A DNA stretch of 64,000 nt, taken from the NCBI GenBank assembly GCA_014898425.1, contig RCSZ01000010.1, forward strand, positions 310,001 through 374,000, given 5' to 3'. Both the position numbers and the translations under genes were made by a program. Origin of the DNA: Botryotinia globosa (lineage: Eukaryota; Ascomycota; Leotiomycetes; Helotiales; Sclerotiniaceae). Under the pieces are notes generated by a model. That model was given only the letters and a program-made list of their open reading frames with translations, did no database searches and was not told where the DNA came from. This document shows positions 49,426 to 62,463 of the stretch, piece by piece (position 1 is the first letter of the stretch; each line of letters opens with the position of its first letter).

Positions 49426-51208
49426 ATGGGTCTTTTGACTTTGGTAGAAGGTGTGATATTTTGAGAGTCCTTCGAAAGAGTAGCCATTGACATTCATCAG
49501 ATCGCCCTACGCCAGCATGTGTCTACAACGCCCGCGTATATTTCTGCGCGACAGTGTAAGTGATCTCGTCCAATATGCATAAATTCAACGATCTAATCTA
49601 TTATACAGAGCCGCGTTCTGTGCAGTGATGATTGGATATGACTCTGCGTTTATCGGCGGAACAATCGCTCTCCCATCATTCAAGAGCGAATTTAATTGGT
49701 CACAATATTCAGCCGATGAAGCTCTCCTCATCTCCGAGAATATCGTCTCACTCTATCAAGCTGGTGCTTTCTTCGGAGCTCTCTTCGCTTATGCAGCTGG
49801 TCACTACTTGGGTCGTAAAATGGGTCTTCAAGTGTTCTCTGGTGTCTTCGTTGTCGGCGCTGGAATGATGTTGGGCGCCAATGGCGATAGAGGTCTTGGA
49901 TTAATTTACGGTGGTAGAGTTTTGGCTGGTATTGGTGTTGGTGGCGCCTCCAATTTGACTCCTATCTACATCTCTGAGCTTTCTCCTCCTGCTATTAGAG
50001 GACGTTTGGTCGGACTGTATGAGATGGGATGGCAAGTTGGTGGCGTTGTTGGCTTCTGGATCAACGTAAGTTTTGACCTCCGTACATTCACGCGATTTCA
50101 TTTATTGACATATGAACAGTATGGAGTCTCAACTACTATGCCCGCAAATCACAGACAGTGGATCATTCCATTCGCTGTTCAATTGATTCCTGCCGGTCTC
50201 ATGTTTGCCGGACTATTCTTGATCAAAGAATCCCCAAGATGGCTCATGAGCCGTGGTGATCGAGCAACCGCCCTCAAGAACCTCTGCTGGATCAGAAAAC
50301 TTCCCCAAGATGATATCTACATGCTCGAGGAAGTATCCAGTATTGACGCTGCTCTCGAACAACAACAGGCCACTGTTGGACTCGGCTTCTGGCAACCTTT
50401 CAGGGCTCTCGGCAACGATCGCAAAGTCATGTACCGTTTCGCTCTCGGCTGCTCCCTCTTTTTCTGGCAAAACACATCTGGTATCAATGCCATCAACTAC
50501 TACTCTCCTACCGTCTTCAAGGAGATCGGTGTGGTCGGTACAAACGCCTCGCTTCTCACTACAGGTATCTTTGGTGTCATCAAGGCAGCTGTTACACTCA
50601 TTTGGCTTTTCTTCCTCATCGACAACTTTGGCCGCAGAAATCTCCTCATGTATGGTGCCTTTGCAGGAGCCATCTGTTTATACTACGTCGGCGGCTATAT
50701 CGCCGTTGCAAACCCTTCTGCCGATCCTTCTACCACTCTTTCCGCAGGTGGTAAATCCGCCATGGCATTCTTTTACCTCTGGACCGCTTCCTACACTCCC
50801 TCATGGAACGGTACCCCATGGGTCATCAACTCCGAGATGTTCCCCCAGCACGTCCGTACACTTGGTCAAGCATTCGCAGCCGCCAGTAACTGGTTCTTCA
50901 ACTTCTTGGTTGCTCGTTTCACCGCACAGATGTTCAAAGCTATGGGATGGGGTGTTTTCATCTTCTTTGCTTCTTTGATGATGTGCAGTATCGTATTCGT
51001 CTTCTTCTTGGTCCCGGAAACTAAGGGTATCCCATTGGAGAGTATGGATAGACTCTTCAGTTCCGAACTAAAGGCCAGACATGCCCATGGTATTGTATTA
51101 AGAGAATTGAAGGAAGACGAAGAGGCCTTCAGAAGAAACGTAGAAGGATGTGGAATTGGATTGGAAAAGGAAGGAAACGAGAAGAGTGCTCATGTCGAAG
51201 TTGTCTAA
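49426..51208 (+). CDS. qutD: Quinate permease QutD (sugar-porter family)
   Basis: This is the plasma-membrane H+-coupled quinate importer. Exons 49426-49450, 49501-49555, 49609-50065 and 50120-51208 (introns 50, 53, 53 and 54 nt in order, all GT-AG) give 541 aa, like QutD/Qa-y. The tiny first exon encodes MGLLTLVE, and splicing yields DRPTPACVYNARVYF then MIGYDSAFIGGTIALPSF, the characteristic QutD N-terminus. MFS sugar-porter motifs: GRKMG in loop 2-3, PIYISELSPPAIRGRLVG, PESPRWL-type KESPRWLMSRG, NYYSPTVFKEIG and FFLVPETKGIPLE. Twelve hydrophobic segments are present. The cytosolic tail is acidic and Lys-rich. Confidence 0.95.
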
Positions 51209-52457
51209 AGTGGAACAGTATCTGGCCTGCTTTAAAGTAGGAAAATGGGAAACTCAAGAGATGGAGCGGATTTATGTTTGATTTTTGGTATTTATAGTGT
51301 TTTGGAGGCTGGCGTTTTGTTTTAGGGATCATCAGATGCACATTTCTGAGGAACTGCATCTATGATTACCGCTTAGCATTACTACACGCATATATGTATG
51401 CATTGATATTAATGAGTTTACGAGTATGATAATATCAAGAATCTAATTTTGAACAAGAAGAGCATTCATTGATGACTTGAAGATAATCCCCTCGATATGT
51501 ACTGCGATCGCATATTTTGGTTCCATGTCATACCTTACGATTGATGTCGACAGACACGGAACACCAGGAACCCAAATCATGAGGCACACAAATCTTAGTG
51601 AACAACTAAATGTGAGGGTTCTCGATGTCCGAAGAGGTGTGGACACTTGATGACAGCGAGTAAAAAGCAAGATGAATTTGGCGCTATCATGAAGACTTCC
51701 AACTCTTTCCAGTTCTTAAGCATCTTCAACAAACTATCCACCACCATCCTATCCGATTCATGATGATAGATCAGTCGGCAGAAGAGATGTATCGAAAACA
51801 ATGGTCGGCTATGTTTAATTATGGTAGTTGTGCGTTTTTGTCTTCAATTATTGGACAGAGTATAGATATTGTGATTGTTCAATGAATCGAATTAGAGTCA
51901 TATTTTTACCACAAAATCGTTCATATTCACTTATTATTCTTGAACAGATGTCATTAGATTTACAGGAGTATACTCGGATCAATCGATGTGCTGGTCTATA
52001 CAACCGCCGATTATTCTTTCTGGATTAACAAGCTGGAACCGTTACAAGAGGTATTCACGTAGGATGTGTGTGTGTGGTGATTGTAACTGCGAATTTTGCA
52101 ATATGCCGGAAACAAAACGTAGACGTTCGACATCCTGCATTTCCTTACTTCATTTACCCCAGTGTCCTTGGCTTTGGTAATCCAAGAAATCTGCGGACGT
52201 CAATTTGAACATCCAGCTTCACTCTGTACATTCTACATGGAACGGTGTATATACGTATGTCGTATTTAAGTTCATCAACTAGCCCCTACCCCTATCCCTG
52301 ATCCATAACCCCCATCCCCATCTAATTTTGTTGCTTCTTGATGTCTCCGCTTTCCTTTCTCCACCCATGAAAACTCCACAAAGCTAATATAAACAAGAAT
52401 CCAGTACAACAACACGCTAAATCATGCACAATTTCGTATACAATTTCATACCCATTA
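51209..52457. other. Convergent intergenic region qutD / qutR
   Basis: No supported gene. Minus-strand open frames at 51443-51801 are short and unrecognised and could be a decayed gene. Otherwise unremarkable. Confidence 0.5.
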
Positions 52458-55346
52458 TCATCCCTTCCATGCCTGTCTTTCTCCCTCTGCTTCCCCATAT
52501 TTATGATAATTTGAATACACCTCCATTCTCATGCGTCTCTTGGGCGCTTTAACACCAGTCATCAGCTCAAATTGAGCGATAGCCTGCTCGGGAAGGACTT
52601 CAAGACCGTCGACTACTACCCAGGCGGTTTTAGTTTCGGAGCGAAATTGGCGGATTTGAGAGAGGAGAGGAGTTGTAAGTGGAGGTTTATAGGAGAGCTG
52701 TTGTGTAATGTTAGTTGGTTTGTGGGATAAATGACGAAAGTGTGGAAATAATGATGATTATTTCAAAAATTGCATCCAATACAAGGAGCGTATCGTGCTC
52801 CAACAACGATCTCAAACAGAGGATGAGACTCATGCGAACAAAGTAAAATGTGTAAAAATCAAGAAAGAACGTCTTCGATACGGAGTATGAGAATCACCTG
52901 GAGAGGGTTTTGGATACGAGTACTGAAGTAGAAAGACAAGATTAAAATACGTACCTCTACAACAACTCCACCGGTAGGACTGCCCAGCCATTGTACAGGC
53001 ATCGTGAAATTCGCTGGCGGTTGATCGCCCACACTTCGTGCCGGGACACAGGAGACAATCATAGTAGGCGGGCTAAAGCCCTGTGGCCACTGCTCCTCCG
53101 ATGATTGCAACACATGTACAATTTTGCCATGATTACTCAAACTAGTAGCCCACGAATTGAAGTGATCAGCAACTCTCTGAGCATTCTCAATTGTTCGATT
53201 GAATAAGAATATTTTGCGGCAGCCGAGTTGAATCATGGCATACACAGCTGCTCGTGCCATACCACCCGCACCGATCACTAGTCCCGTCGTTTTGGATGGC
53301 TGAACGACATTTCTTGGAGATATGTTACGGCGGAGACATGTCATTATCCCAATGAAATCAGTGTTGTCGCCATAGTAAGCAGTGACGGGTCCAGTTTTAC
53401 TTCGACGATTTGCGTGTTGAAGTAAGGATTGTGTGGTACCGTCAAGAGAATTGCCGTTTGAGGACGGCCGAAGTGGTAAGAGGGTGTTTACAGCCCCAAT
53501 AGCTTTTGCATGGTAACTTTTTGGGCCAATTCGCGACATGATCTGGACTTTGAATGGCTGTGTGATAGCTGCTCCGCCAAAATCAGGTCGCTGACAGATA
53601 GCATGAATATCATCAACGGATTTGACTTGTAGCGACTGAAAATCGTTGCTCATACCACACACTTCATAAGCTGTATTGTGCATCACTGGAGACAAACTGT
53701 AGGCTACACTGGCTCCAAGATGTACAAAATGGAGTGGATCGAGTATAGACTTTCGGTATAGTTCCTGCCGAGCCTCTGCCGCTGTTGGCAGAAATTGTCG
53801 GAGTTGACTTTTACTAACAGTAGAATTCATGACAGGATGCGTTACTGGTGTAAAAATCCGATTCTCAATTAGCGAACTCCTTCCATGGTCTCCAAGATTA
53901 TAGGCGATTACTGGAAGATGGCCTGGTATAGCCTCAATTTTTCTCAGAAACCCGCGAACAGTTTGATTGTCACTTTCTTTCGAGGTTGCACGAGCAAACC
54001 TAACAATATCGCAGCCTATCGACTCGGCTCTCCGGTATTGTATCATCCTAGACTCGTCATCCCATCCCCATGAATTCTCGACACGATGAAGATAGTGTCC
54101 AATAGTTTTCGTCCTTCCAGAAGACCGAACAAGCTGCATGACCCGATCGGATGAATGCTTAAGATCGATGACGATATACTCAACCCCCAGCCGAAGCCCG
54201 TGCTCAAGCAATGCAAAATATACATCTTCTTTTTGAGACAAGGACAATGAGAGACCTTCAAATGCATATTCTTCGGCATGGAGGATAACTGGTACCCCAA
54301 GTTCCCTTCTTACCGTTGAAACTTGCTTAGCTAAATCCCTTTGGATATCGGGAGATCTCAGGGCATCAACCTTGATCTGAACTGCGTCGGCTCCAGATTC
54401 CAATTGTTGAAGATCCAGGTCAGGAATTGTCGACATACGAATAGATAATGCATATGTGTAGAGTCTGCACTCGGGTGGCAAAGCCGCGATAGAGAACGGA
54501 CTTTCTAAACTATTACGAAGGACACCTTGTCCCGTGATGAAGTCTAGAAATGCCGAGAAGTCTTCCTTTGCATGTTTTAATTTTGATGAAACATTGGGAA
54601 GTCCTTGATCTTTCGGACTCGCCATTCCATCACAACTTCTATCATGCAAATTATAATATTCATAATTTGAACAAAATCGATGAGCAGCATCGGCGTTTTC
54701 GTAACGTGCAGCTTCGAAATCTCCTATGTTCAGCATTTCTCGAATCCTCTGACTGTTTCGAAGAATATAGATCACGGGATTTGTATTTGTATATTCTCGA
54801 CTAGCAGATCAACCAAGTTAGCGAATAATTCCAAGAATGATACTTGAATACAGGTATGTAAATATACTTGAACGTCAACTCCTGGTTCAAGTATTGGCAC
54901 AATCCCAAACTTTGAAACGAACGGAAGAATTTGAATGGCAAAGATAGAGAAAAGGATTGTGCTCACAGTGTCTTCTGTACCTCTGTTGCGAGACTTGCCA
55001 TCCCACATTCAATAATGCATCCTGTTCTGTTTTCGTATAACATTTGCCTCGCAACGTCGATATTTCTTTTGTGAAAGTTTTGAGCTCCATTCTTTTGGAC
55101 GTAAGCGGCACGAGAAAGGCCTGTGACTTCCTGAAAATAGTGGTCTTCAGTTATCAATCGTCGACCAAGATGTGTTGCTCCTATAAAACCCAAACTTCGT
55201 TTTCCCGACCCTCGGGAACCTATGAGAATGATTGACGCATTGGAGGGGAAAATTCGACCTTTCGTTTGCACTCCTGGTTTCAACTGTATTGCCTTGTCTA
55301 TATCCATGGTTCCATTGTTGGGGATGACTTGAGTTGTTAGATACAT
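52458..55346 (-). CDS. qutR: Quinate repressor QutR (AROM-derived)
   Basis: QutR represses the qut genes and derives from the last three domains of the pentafunctional AROM protein. Exons 55346-54967, 54800-52955 and 52697-52458 (introns 166 and 257 nt) give about 821 aa. Domain order: shikimate-kinase-like (P-loop IILIGSRGSGKRSLG), type I dehydroquinase-like (about residues 280-490), shikimate-dehydrogenase-like (VAYSLSPVMHN, GGAAITQPFK, GDNTDFIGIM, GLVIGAGGMARAAVYA). The final exon restores VVVELSYKPPLTTPLL and WVVVDGLEVLPEQAI. At the Schiff-base Lys of dehydroquinase the sequence reads CDIVRFARAT (Arg), which fits a non-catalytic repressor. The start is the first in-frame ATG; the frame is open further upstream, and known homologues are ~100 aa longer, so an N-terminal exon may be missed. 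Confidence 0.9.
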
Positions 55347-56856
55347 CGTTTTGCTCGCATTCTGGATTTCGTCCCGTAGCACGTGATTGGCTAAAATCAA
55401 GGATGAAGGGGCTCTGTTGCAGTACAGTCCAACGAAGCGACAAACTCAAAAATTGTAAGGTAAGTGGGATGAGTTGATTACAGTCGACAACTTTTTCTCA
55501 TGAATAAGTGCAATATAACAAGAGCAAAACTAAGGGAAATTGTACAGAAATGGATACTTATCGAACTACCCGTGGAGTGGACATTCTTGATCGCTCTTTC
55601 GAAAAAGCTTTGAGACACGCAATCGCAAATGCCGAAGGTAGATCCATTCAATTACCGAGGCTAATAATGCACAATTGACTGAAACTCTAAAAATAGATTT
55701 CCGTTTAATAAGGTTTAGAAAAGAATATTGTATTTAATAGAATTGAATTTATAATGAATTTATTATAAAAAAAATTATATTATTGAATAATTTTTATTGT
55801 TAGTTTTATTATTCTGATTTTAAATTTTATTTTGAAATCTTTACATAATTTTTAATAGTTTCTTTTCATATATAAATTATTATAAATGAATGAAATAAAT
55901 GAATTTATTATATAAAATTTATAATTTAAAGAAAATTAATAAAAAGAAAAAGAAAAAGAAAAAGAAAAAACTGAATTTTTAATTGAAGTTTAAGAAATCG
56001 ATTAATATAATTCCTTTTAATTTATTTAAAAAAAAATGAAATTTAATTTTAATCATTAGATTATTTCATATATTAATATTTTGAATGTTAGATTTCATAA
56101 TTAATATCTTTAATATTGTAAAAGCTATTCAATTTAATATATAGTCTCTAAAAGATTAATAAAATAAAATGAAAATATATTTTATAATATCATTTCAAAA
56201 AGAATTACATAAATCAATTCCTTAAATTTTAATTAATTATAATATATATATATTTAATCTTTCGAAGATTATATATTAAGTTCCATAATTCTTGAATACT
56301 ATAAGTATATTACTAAACTCAAATATAGTTTTAGCTTAAACAAAAATCTATTTTTGAGGTTTTGATCAAATGTATATTATCGGCCTCGGTATTAATCAAT
56401 CACCTAGACCTAGTAGACTAGCCAATGACCATGGTCAGGTACTAATTAATAAGCGGCTGTCGGGTGAGAATTCTTCCACCTCCCAGTTGAATTAGCTCGG
56501 ACTCTTGGTTGTTTATGGGGTATGGGGAAACGACGAGATGAATTTGAGTTGAATGTCAAATTTTGTATGGAGAATGAAGGGCGACTTTAAGATATTCAAT
56601 TGCTGTTACCTGGGTGAAAACCAATGCAGTGAATCATCGCGATACCATTGACAGGAATAACGACACCCACCGAGCTGCTAGTAACCTTCGCGCGCGACTC
56701 AGAACGACAATCCATTTGATGTGCTACGGTACCAAAGACAATCCTTCTGGTTGAAGTAAGAAACGAGTCGGTCGATGGCATACATATGGTTCGCATGCGA
56801 AGGTATCTCGGGTTGAAGCGGGCATCGTCCCTTGTTGTATATCATTCATTGTAGAA
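55347..56856. promoter_or_regulatory. Divergent qutR / qutA region with AT-rich insert
   Basis: This is the shared upstream region of the repressor and activator genes. The middle (about 55700-56350) is AT-rich and RIP-like, with an (AAAAAG)n run at 55940-55970, and probably holds a decayed insertion. No gene or qa-type palindrome was seen. Confidence 0.5.
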
Positions 56857-59800
56857 ATGGAACATGGAAACTCCACCCGGAGCTCGAAGCCTGAAGGGGC
56901 ACCATCGAACAATAAAAATGAGGCCAAGGCTCTGCAGGGAGGCTCAAAGAAGCAATTACAGGGCACACGAAAACGAGTTTCTCAGGCTTGCGACAAGTGC
57001 CGGAGCCGCAAAGATAAATGCGATGGGAACCGGCCATCATGCTCGACTTGTTTGACCCACGGTAGAACTTGCTCGTACGACGCGAATGTAAAGAAGCGCG
57101 GGCTACCAGAAGGATATGTTCGTGGGATTGAGAAGCTATGGGGTCTTACAATAAGAGAAGTGGAGGGGGTTGAGGATGAAATTTTGGCAGTATTCAATGG
57201 GGACGAGACAAACGAGGCACTTATCAGCATTTGGAGAAATGAAGATGGACAGCAATCGGATAGTCTGGCTGAGGTATGGAGGAAGTCCCAATTATCAAGA
57301 GAACTGGAAAGATTACTACCAATATTGGAGCCGGGGCCTGGGTCTAGTACTGGGGACATTATCAAGAGAAAACGTCTCGACTCAGATGTCCAAACAGGGA
57401 AACGACCTGTGCTAGGGTGAGCATAATCGGTTTTATTTGCGTTCTACATCCCTCAATGTTCAACCCTGGCTAAAATTTCATAACGAGTTTGATATCTCCG
57501 GCTCCGAACTTCCAAAGCAGTTGAAATTTCAACCTGATTTATTGTTCACATTCGATCGCGAGTTCAGTCTTAGATAAGTGTCCAAATAAATTTGAAGATA
57601 TGGAATTAGCTTAGATTGTTCCATGTAGATGGAAGCTTAACTTTTGCTGACTCTCGGCTTGTAGTCTAGGCGCCCAATCCATTTCTCCAATATCTGTTCA
57701 AGATAATGAACCTCCACCACGGACTTCAATCAGCGGCTGGTCCGACCAGAAAGTCGATTTTCAGATTCAAGAGGAGTCGCCTACGTCTCCAATAGCTGGT
57801 GGCTCTGTCGGAAAGTTTTCCAACAGTCTTCCAGAACTCATCACGCACCGCGGATCTATTTTGAGTCCTGCTCGCCCAGCTGCTGCGGTAGGTAGATCAA
57901 ATCTCCCCGAGCTTCCATCGGAGACCTGGCATCTCCTTGATGTATATTTTTCTTATACTCATTGTTGGCTCCCTGTCATAGAGAAACATGACTTATTGAG
58001 AATATCTTATCAATATTCTCAAACAAGGACCAGTGGAGCAGAGGTCGTCAGTGGGGATCACGCACTTTTATGGGCTGCAATAGCCTATGCCAAAGTCCAA
58101 CATCGAGCTATCAACAATATACCTCATGCTCAGGGATTAGTATCACAAGATGTATGGACGGCCGAAAGAATGTATACACACGCGAGAGCTCTTATTCCAA
58201 ATGAAGAAGGAAATCTAGACCTTGGCCATGTGCAAGCTCTCTTAATCTTGACTCTCACGAATTTTGGACTTGGGCATTTAAATAGGGCCTGGATACTTAT
58301 TGGACAGGCCGTCAGGATTGCTATTGAGCTTGGTCTTGAGAAACCGTTGGTTGAGGAGCCAAAATCATCGAGGCATAACTCGAGATCTAAGCACGTATTC
58401 CTAGGCTGTTTTGCTTTGGATACCTTGGTCGCAGCACGTCTACGAAGACGCCCACATTTAAGATCAGATGATCTGGATTGTATTGGGATGCTAGTCGAAG
58501 ATGGTTTGGAAGAATGGGATCCTTGGACGGACTGTCTTACTGTGCGAAGGAGCGCTGTTGGAAACTCTAGAGTTCCAGCCTCTATCCTGAGCACTTTCAA
58601 TCGTCTCGTCCAAGTTCTCCAAATTTTGAATGATGCGAGTTGCGCATCCGATAGTGCAAAAACTGTCCAATTCAGCACTGGATTGCTGGAAAGGTTACAT
58701 ACCTGGAGTCGATCCCAATCGCAGCCTTTATATTTCGATTCTACTGCAATGAACAGCGAACAAGCTTCTTCGCTGCTACCGCATCATTATCATCTTCATA
58801 TTGCATATTTTACCACGCTTGCGGAATGTCAGCTCTTATCACATGGTCAAAGAAAGGGAAGTCCTGATTTAGAACCTTGCACAAGATCGGCACGGCAGAT
58901 AGTTCACCTTTTGAAACGACATTCTTATACATTTGGACTTCTAATAGTTCCACCAACATTTGAGTACTACACCAAGAAAGCATACGATGTTGTTCATGCG
59001 GTCCTGCGAAGTATTGATAATACACATATCGGTGAACTCAATTTTATTTTTTCCCTTCCCAATGTCCTACTTCTCGGATCCTGATTCTTCCTCAATACCT
59101 ATATTTTTTGTTTCTTTCGTATTCTGTGATGAGCGAATACTGACAACGTGACGTCGCAGTTCTTGACGATTGGAAGTACAACTTAGATATGTGCGTTTCT
59201 ACCATGGAGCCAGCATGGCCAGTTTTTGAATCCTTCAAAGATGCTGCCGAAAATGCCTTGCTGAAACACCGACGTGAAAGCCAAGCTGCGTTTGATCTCA
59301 TGGTTCCAGCAGCCGTGGAAATACCTCAATCGGCCAAAACGCCTAATAGTACAGCCAGCTACGAAATTAGTCAGCCCTATAGTCCTCAAGTCTTCCGATC
59401 ACAATCAACGAATAGCATGGATACATCACGGCCTACAAGGAGTAATCTCCAATATGCGAAGAATTTAGTTCCGCCAACATCACATGTAAGTCCATTTATA
59501 TATTGGTAATGAAATTCTCGATCTTGCGAACTTACGTGAACATTTAATTCTTAAAGCTTGTTCGAAAATGCGAGAATTAGGGCTAGCGTGCAACCTTGCC
59601 GTTCCCACTTGCCATAAAAACGCGTTCCTTATTTTACTCAAGACTTCCTTCAGAAATAATTGCTGACCAGTCGGTGACGCAGTCCAATCACTCTTTTAAT
59701 GGCTCTCTTACAGAGAACTTTCCTACAAGAATTTCGGAGAGCCCGCAATCGGTTTACAACAACGGTAATACCACAGTTTTAAACTCATGGGGTGTTTCTC

Positions 59801-60341
59801 AACAGAATCAGAACCAAAACCGGGCCACTAATCAAATGCCGTTTGGGTTGCTCCAGCAATCTCCCAACTTGCAACAGACAGTACTCCCAAACAGCTTGGA
59901 AACCGATGGTGATTCGATATTTAACGATTTTGCTGTCATGGATGCAATGGAGTGGTACGTTATTCTTTCAAAACCACACATAGTAAAGAAAATCTAGTAT
60001 TAACAGCATGTAGGACGAACAGTATGGATCAGAGTCTAGTAAATCTTGGGTTTGAGGATCCCGATAACCGAAACAAGGATTTTTACACTTTCTGCCGGGA
60101 ACCTGACCCGCTATATTCGAACAATAGTATATTTCAGCAGCTGCTAGCGAGCTCTGCGGCAGATTCATCGGAGATGGATAACCGTGGTTTTGGAAATATA
60201 GGAATGGGCATGCTCGGCGATGCAGTATGTGGAGGAGGAATAGATTTTGGACACGGCGATGAGGGAATTGAGGCGGGGCAGATACTTCAGGCACTGAGTG
60301 CTGCCGAGAAGGAAAGAACAAATCCTGGTGGGAATGGTTGA
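56857..60341 (+). CDS. qutA: Quinate pathway activator QutA (Zn2Cys6 transcription factor)
   Basis: QutA activates the qut genes on quinate induction; QutR antagonises it. Exons 56857-57416, 57665-59031, 59160-59485, 59587-59954 and 60014-60341 keep frame and give about 982 aa. The binuclear cluster ACDKCRSRKDKCDGNRPSCS then TCLTHGRTCSYD fits C-x2-C-x6-C-x6-C-x2-C-x6-C, and the linker RGLPEGYVRGIEKLWGL is typical of QutA/Qa-1F. The fungal-specific factor domain lies at about residues 270-560 (LNRAWILIGQAVRIAIELGLEKP). The C-terminal third is Ser/Asn/Gln-rich, as for activation domains. Intron 1 is 248 nt. The intron 2 donor was set at 59032 because the downstream frame (LDDWKYNLDM) demands phase 1. 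The intron 3 acceptor is uncertain (59586, 59669 and 59684 all keep frame). Confidence 0.88.
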
Positions 60342-60565
60342 TGTGCCTTTGCTTGAAAAAAAAAAGCTTTGAAGGGACAATTGGTTTTGTATGGATTCAT
60401 GCAGAGTTCAATGTTAATAGCGGAAGATATGATTGCTAACCGACAATCATATTTGATATGTACAAATAATGTACTATGTATATTTAACGCCGTGATGTAA
60501 AAATGTTGCCATCCCGCCAAGCGCCATGTAATGCATATCGTCCGTCTACTCCATATATCCAAAAA

Positions 60566-61713
60566 TTACAAGCGAGCCATAACGTCAGTTCCAATTTCCC
60601 CTCTTCTCTCCCTCTCTGCCCTTCTTTCGTTAACATTAGCACACACATTTTCCCACCCCATCTCCTCACAAACAAATTCCCAACTTCTGACAGCTCTCTC
60701 AGCATGTTCTCTTGGAACATGATCGCCTTTCTCCACCAAGCTTCGATTGAATAACTCGAAACTCACCCAACCTTTATATCCTAAGCCATCACAAATAGCT
60801 TTCAAAACATCCATTACAGGAAGATAACCCCCTCTATCCTGCTCTCCCAGGAATAACCTACAATTCCTGCTCCACGACATTCGTGCTTTCATTCCCTCGG
60901 TATAAAGCTCGTGGCCTTCAACCAGTGGCTCAGCCAGGCGTTCTGCATCAACGATCTGGATGTAGAATACTTTTTGGGGGTCAATAGTCTGTACGATGTT
61001 CTCCAAACTTTTCTTGAATGTCGCTTGAGCATCGGGTACAGTACCCGAAGGAGAGGCGGGGTCAGCAAATTCGCGCCCGGCGATATTAAATGTGTCTAGA
61101 CACAATCCAAAATTTTCCCTATCAACACCCTTTACGATTTCCCACGCTCCGCTCCACGTATCAATGTGTGCACCAAAACACAGATTTTCAAACGCGAATC
61201 TAAAAGGTGGTTTATGGGCAGCGCCCAAATCGGCAATTTCGCGAAGATCGGAGACCATTTGTGATATGGAAGGGGTAGTGTTGGATGGGGAAGTAAATGT
61301 AGAGGGAATTTGAATAGTATCTGTGCCTAGTATACGGCAAACTTGGAACCAGAGATTTAATTCTTGGAGTTTAGATCTTTTAGCGGAAGAGGAAAGAGAT
61401 CCTTCTTGACAAAAGAAGGGCCCGCAGGCTATGATGGGAAGACCATAATATGAGGAGAGGGAGCGAATATATTGCGCGGCGTGAATATGAGATGAGGGTG
61501 ATGGGTGAGAAGGTAGAGTGGAGGCGAGATCGGCTAGATCTTCGTAAACTATGGAAGAGTTTAGTTTTTGTGGTGGGTGAAAGGGGTGAAGTTCTTACAC
61601 ATCTCAATACCAGAGAGACCTACATCTCTGGCGGCTTTGAATTTTTGTTCGAGACTATGATGAGCAAAACAGCGCCCGAGGGACATGCTTGCAATTGCCG
61701 GGTTGAAAGACAT
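60566..61713 (-). CDS. qutC: 3-dehydroshikimate dehydratase QutC
   Basis: QutC converts 3-dehydroshikimate to protocatechuate, the exit step toward ring cleavage. Exons 61713-61599 and 61548-60566 (intron 50 nt, GTAAGA…CCATAG) give 365 aa, matching fungal QutC/Qa-4. The protein is a sugar-phosphate isomerase-type TIM barrel: MSFNPAIASMSLGRCFAHHSL and GLSGIEMFYEDL at the start (the splice joins GIEM to FYEDL), RFAFENLCFGAHIDTW with a metal-binding Glu, FGLCLDTFNIAG with Asp, FYIQIVDAERL, and VSFELFNRSL near the end. The gene is convergent with qutA (224 bp). No key residue appears lost. Confidence 0.92.
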
Positions 61714-62463
61714 TTTGATGTTTGTTTTACGTAGAGATGCGATAATAATATGAATATAAATTACTAGTTATACGCAACGCAACACGATACGACTGAAAGG
61801 CGACAATAATGAAGAGTAATATGACGAGATACAGAGAGTTTAAGTTCAGTCAACTAAGAGATCAATCAACTCGGAGACATATGGGAATAATAGCAATATA
61901 TGCAGCAAGTCACAAAGTTATATCAACAGTCAGGAAGAGATTGAGATTGACACAGTCAAGTATAGGGCCAGTGCATTCCCCCTCCCTGATATAAGGTCCA
62001 CATCTCATATCTTTTCCCATTGAGATAGAACTACTACTATCTTTTATTCCCTTCCCGAATGGATAAGAATTTTAGAAAAACAGGCGTACGATCAAAAACA
62101 TTTGACTATTTCATGGCTAATTCATGCGTTAAAAGAATTGTCCGTCAAGTACGGCTAAAGACATTGCCGCGAAAGCCTCTTGGTTCCAAGATTTGCGGGG
62201 AGCTGGGATTATGCGCGATGCTAGCCGATGTTGACGTTCATATTAGTCAGCTTGGCGGCACATCAGATTTCTCCGCATTTACCTGCGCGAAGGACGCACC
62301 CTCGACACATCTTCAATTGCATGAGGATAGAGAGAGTCTGGCGGGGTGGTAAACAAGCAAACAAGGAGTCGGCCAGGTAGGTAAATAGGTAGGTTTGCAC
62401 TTGCTGGTTGAGTCGCATCGCATCATCGCTCTGCTCAATAACACTATCTCATACTCATAAACA
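61714..62463. other. qutC upstream region, no gene
   Basis: Only short unrecognised frames (for example 62059-62352 on the plus strand) are present. It separates qutC from the broken oxidoreductase, which is read divergently. Confidence 0.55.

Noticed and set aside
50253..50978. 241-aa alternative frame within qutD
   Set aside because: It overlaps the permease exon in another frame and has no family features.
51443..51801. Two small minus-strand frames between qutD and qutR
   Set aside because: They are short, lack recognisable motifs and have no clear splice link between them; noted only as a possible relic.
59064..59159. Alternative qutA intron 2 donor at 59064
   Set aside because: It would enter the next exon in the wrong phase (immediate stop after a few codons); the donor at 59032 keeps the LDDWKYNL frame.
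62059..62352. 97-aa plus-strand frame upstream of the broken oxidoreductase
   Set aside because: No family features, no coding bias that I can see, and it lies in the expected promoter region.
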